Shown here one piece after another: positions 61,000 through 64,000 of a stretch of DNA of 64,000 nucleotides (the first letter of the stretch is position 1; every line of letters starts with the position of its first letter). Origin of the DNA: Stratiolaelaps scimitus (Eukaryota; Arthropoda; Arachnida; Mesostigmata; Laelapidae); assembly GCA_019614645.1 (NCBI GenBank), contig JABWDB010000019.1, forward strand, positions 976,501-1,040,500. Direction: 5' to 3'. Made by a program: the position numbers and the translations under genes. The notes below the pieces were generated by a model. That model was not told where the DNA came from, did no database searches, and saw only the letters and a program-made list of their open reading frames with translations.

Positions 61000-61960
61000 A
61001 GAGATAGAGACAGAGAGAGAGACAGAGAGAGGAGAGAGAGATCTGACGAAGCGGGTAAAGTAACGAAGCATAAATCGCCACACCGAACCGCAGCGCATCG
61101 CATGGCGCTCATAAACGGACGCCAGTCGACCAAGGTGCAGCATAAGGCGACTGCGGCAGACGCAGTTCCATCATCATCATCATCGTCAGCAGCAGCAGCG
61201 AAAGCGGGTGTTGTTGTTGTTGTTATTGGTGTGTGTTGAAAGCAACAAGTGGGCGGTGAACAAGTGAACGCGGCAGGAGGACCGCGCACATACAACGAAC
61301 CCAAGATACACAGACAGAGCATAAGCACACACATACACCAACAGAATGATTTATATCTATTATTGTGCTTCTGATCTTACTGCTGCTGATGCTGCTGCTG
61401 CTGATGTTGTATTTTTCCTCGTTGTTCCTCGCCGTGGCGGTATTCATGATATGCCATCGTGCTGTCTCGTCTTTTCACTGTCGGTGTTCCCTGCATAGTG
61501 CACGTAGGCGAACACGATTTGAGTACGCGCATTTGGCTGCACGAAGCTGAACGTATTGACGGAAGTAACGACGACGACAACAACAACAACAACAGCAATA
61601 ACTGGCAGCGGCAAAGATGTTGGCATATGAATAGTTTCGTTAAGGGCTGCCTACACGGCTCTGTCGGTCTGTTTTCTTGTAGTCGTTTCATGCTGTTGTT
61701 GTTGTTGCTGTGGCGGCGGTGGCGGCAAGCGGAGGCAGGGCAAGGCATCAGGTCGTTGCTATATTCGAGTTGCATCCGTCACTCGTTATTGCTCTTGCTG
61801 TTGTTGTTGTTGTTGGTGTTGTTGCTGCTGCTGCTGCTGCTGTTGTTGTTGTTACTGTTTTTTGTCTTCGCGTTTTGTATTCTCCCGCGCCCACGTTCGC
61901 CCGTTCATATCATCGTCATCATCATCAACATCATTCTCGTCCCGTTTTTATTTCTGCTGT
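61000..61960. other. Trinucleotide- and dinucleotide-repeat region
   Basis: GA repeats (about 61003-61042), CAT/ATC and CAG runs (61171-61200), GTT runs, CTG runs (61380-61402) and a TTG/CTG tract (61794-61850). Frames on the plus strand include a 209-codon ORF with about 25 consecutive Leu/Val residues and on the minus strand poly-Asp, poly-Gln or poly-Val frames. These are repeat translations and are not called as genes. Confidence 0.8.
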
Positions 61961-62099
61961 CGAAATTGTTATATCTCACAGCAGGTCAGGGGGATCCGGG
62001 GAGCCGCGCCGGTGCCCGTAATGCTACAAGCCCTTCCCAGCCGACAGCACAAGAAAACAAAGGTTTGCTTGTGCCAATTTACATCTAACAGGGCACATT

Positions 62100-64000
62100 G
62101 TGTGTATAGCGTATACCCGTTCAATTGACTTTGTGCAATACATTAAATGATTATTCTACGTTGCCCTTTCTTTTCTGGCGAGCGCCTACGAAAATTCGCA
62201 TCACCGATCTTCTTATTCATGGAGCATCCTGACGACGACCGCCGGCTCTTTCCGAAATTCACCCATAACTGAGGGACTGATCAAGGGTCGGAGTGGGACC
62301 GTTCAGGCTGTGAATAGCAAAATTCTAAGGTCAGAAAACCTTTCGAGTGCACTGCACAAGTCAGTGGCTTAGAACTAATTCACCGTATCTGGCTTTGACG
62401 TCAAGAATCTCATTCAATAGCTTCTAGACAAAAAGGTGCACTGTCCCACGCTCAATCGCATACAGCCACAGCGAAACCCTACACCGAGGCGGAAGCTATG
62501 CTTTGCGTCATTATATATACGAAAGCGACATAAACAACATAATTATATTTAATAAGAAAGATAGTGCTCTACTACTTTCATTAAGATAATGACCTTTATG
62601 GAGTCTAGAATCACATTACACAGCACCTGCAGCTGAGATACCGGGACACTCGCAGTATCGTTTTCTCAACGTAGGTAAATAATTATTTGTTTTAGCCGTC
62701 TACCATGGAACGGATATAGGTCGTCAACGAAAGAACGATCACAGGAAATGATGGGTAAAAATGAACGCGGAAAAGGTCAACTGACTTTCATTATATACAT
62801 GTTATATATGGAAAGGTGTTTTTAGATGTATTTCACGTTCAGCGGGAACAATTATCGCCCACTTTTATCACTGAATAAACAATGTTTCTATATATATATA
62901 TCGATGTGAGTTAAAGGGTCAGACGCAAGCCGAACAAGTCAGACGGGCACGGCCATACGCGTTTTTTATGAAGGCCTTTGAAATTAACGTCCCGCCAAAA
63001 TGCTACAAATCTAACGAACGCGAACATCTAAGCGGCGATGCCGGGATATCTTTCTCGCGGAAATCTGAGATTCGTTTGCTTCGCCCTTTAGCGCGGTGAA
63101 GTTAACCAATCAGGTTAAACCACTCCCATCCAGCGTGCACTACTGTAAACGGCTTCGGCCGGCCGCAGCAGACACAGCAAGACCAAAAGTAACGGGCGAA
63201 TCAGCATGAAGAATGATTACACGTTAACAGCTTCTCATCGCCCATGATGTGACCAGTTAACACGCGTTCAGACTTCTCAGCTGTAACTTATTTAGACAGA
63301 ACAAAAAATGTATAGATCAGCTGGACAATCCAACCCCTTTATCTAATTTTCGGACCGAAAATTAGATAAAGGGGTTAGTTATTACACGATTTTTGCTTAT
63401 AAGCACCGTATAGAAACGAACGGCGTGTGTTACAATATGTTAATATGAGGTAATTAATAAGAGGAATCAATTAACAATAAGGAAAAAAACTAATGAGAAT
63501 CTAGGTAAGTCAGGCCGTCAGCGTTCGTAAGGATCAAGTTGATTCACGCGTGGGTGAAACATTCACTTGTGCAATGTGTGCTGCATAATCGTTAGCCCAT
63601 TCGGATGATTGAAGCCTAGGTTAAGCCTAACGCAACGAAGGCAAATATCTAGTAAAACAAATTTTCCAGGCTGACTCTTATGAAGGTAAACATCTAGCAA
63701 ACAAGATTGTGCCCTCATGTAAAGGATACATTTGAAATTCTATAGGAATCTATGTATCGCGCATAGTGATCGTATTTCTTTAGGTGTAACTGTACCGCAT
63801 CGTTCAGATGCGATCATAATTGTGTGGTAGGAACGTTTATCGAAGCTTGTAATTAACTTGGGTGTAACTCCCTGACCCTCATGGTTTTCTGACACTTAAA
63901 TGCTCAGGAAGATTCAGGTGGCTCCGTTTGAGACCCAAAGCCTCAGATGAGTGTCACTCACTCACGTACCCTTCAAGATTCTATTTCGCGACAGGAGGCG
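62100..64000. other. AT-leaning sequence, no supported gene
   Basis: No frame above 60 codons and no recognisable protein. It contains the perfect palindrome at 63332-63376 and a strong plus-strand donor-like AATCTAG|GTAAGTCAG at about 63504/63505. The donor has no identified exon in front of it. Confidence 0.45.
63332..63376. repeat. Perfect 45-bp palindrome
   Basis: Two 22-base arms (AACCCCTTTATCTAATTTTC followed by GG, and its exact reverse complement) are separated by one A. There is no mismatch and no simple repeat in it. Symmetry stops abruptly on both sides. It can form a cruciform or a hairpin RNA. Confidence 0.96.

Noticed and set aside
60771..61334. 187-codon minus-strand ORF
   Set aside because: The upstream part is Ser-Leu repeats from GA/CT tracts and Asp/Ala runs from trinucleotides; only the last 131 bp with splice-like borders were kept as a candidate exon.
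61459..62088. 209-codon ORF with long Leu/Val run resembling membrane segments
   Set aside because: The hydrophobic run is encoded by TTG/CTG trinucleotide repeats and is flanked by Asn runs from AAC repeats; not a believable membrane protein.

Overview
This window looks like nuclear DNA from an animal, most likely an arthropod. Mite or other chelicerate is only a guess, based on the mix of dense (TA)n, (GA)n, (CA)n and (CTG)n tracts, CpG-rich islands and tRNA-derived repeats. There are no bacterial operons and no ribosome-binding-site pattern. There is no long ORF with a recognisable conserved domain, no rRNA, no CRISPR array and no canonical full-length tRNA. The long ORFs present (up to 397 codons) are translations of pyrimidine-rich or trinucleotide-repeat DNA and are not believable proteins. 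I read most of the window as intergenic or intronic sequence.

Layout. 1-7.3 kb: mixed sequence with TA, GA and GT microsatellites. 7.3-9.9 kb: a palindrome with a TA core, then a GC-rich island holding two possible first coding exons (7896-8000 and 9377-9446) and a strong splice donor at 9872/9873. 9.9-23 kb: mostly featureless, with a double hairpin at 16.4 kb, a GC-rich block at 20.0-20.8 kb and a TA-core palindrome at 22.1 kb. 23-30 kb: two tRNA-like repeats (23.34-23.42 and 29.33-29.41 kb), a GC-rich island at 27.6-28.4 kb and another TA-core palindrome. 30-37 kb: degraded non-LTR retrotransposon-like reading frames on the minus strand (34.56-35.52 kb), G-rich and A-rich tracts beside them, and an 850-bp pyrimidine-rich block. 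37-45.4 kb: perfect tandem and inverted duplications, three open frames without a known family, and two short retropepsin-like frames. 45-60 kb: more CpG-rich islands, a CTG/CAG hairpin and the best candidate first coding exon (52335-52460, transit-peptide-like). 60-64 kb: two convergent unassigned ORFs, a possible internal exon on the minus strand, trinucleotide-repeat DNA and a perfect 45-bp palindrome.

No pathway or gene system can be assembled. The most notable properties are structural: many perfect or near-perfect palindromes, several built around TA microsatellites, and a short shared 3' end motif with TA-rich tails that may mark an undescribed SINE family. All coding calls are low-confidence candidates based on splice-like signals, codon content or short family motifs. 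Transcript data or protein similarity searches would settle them.
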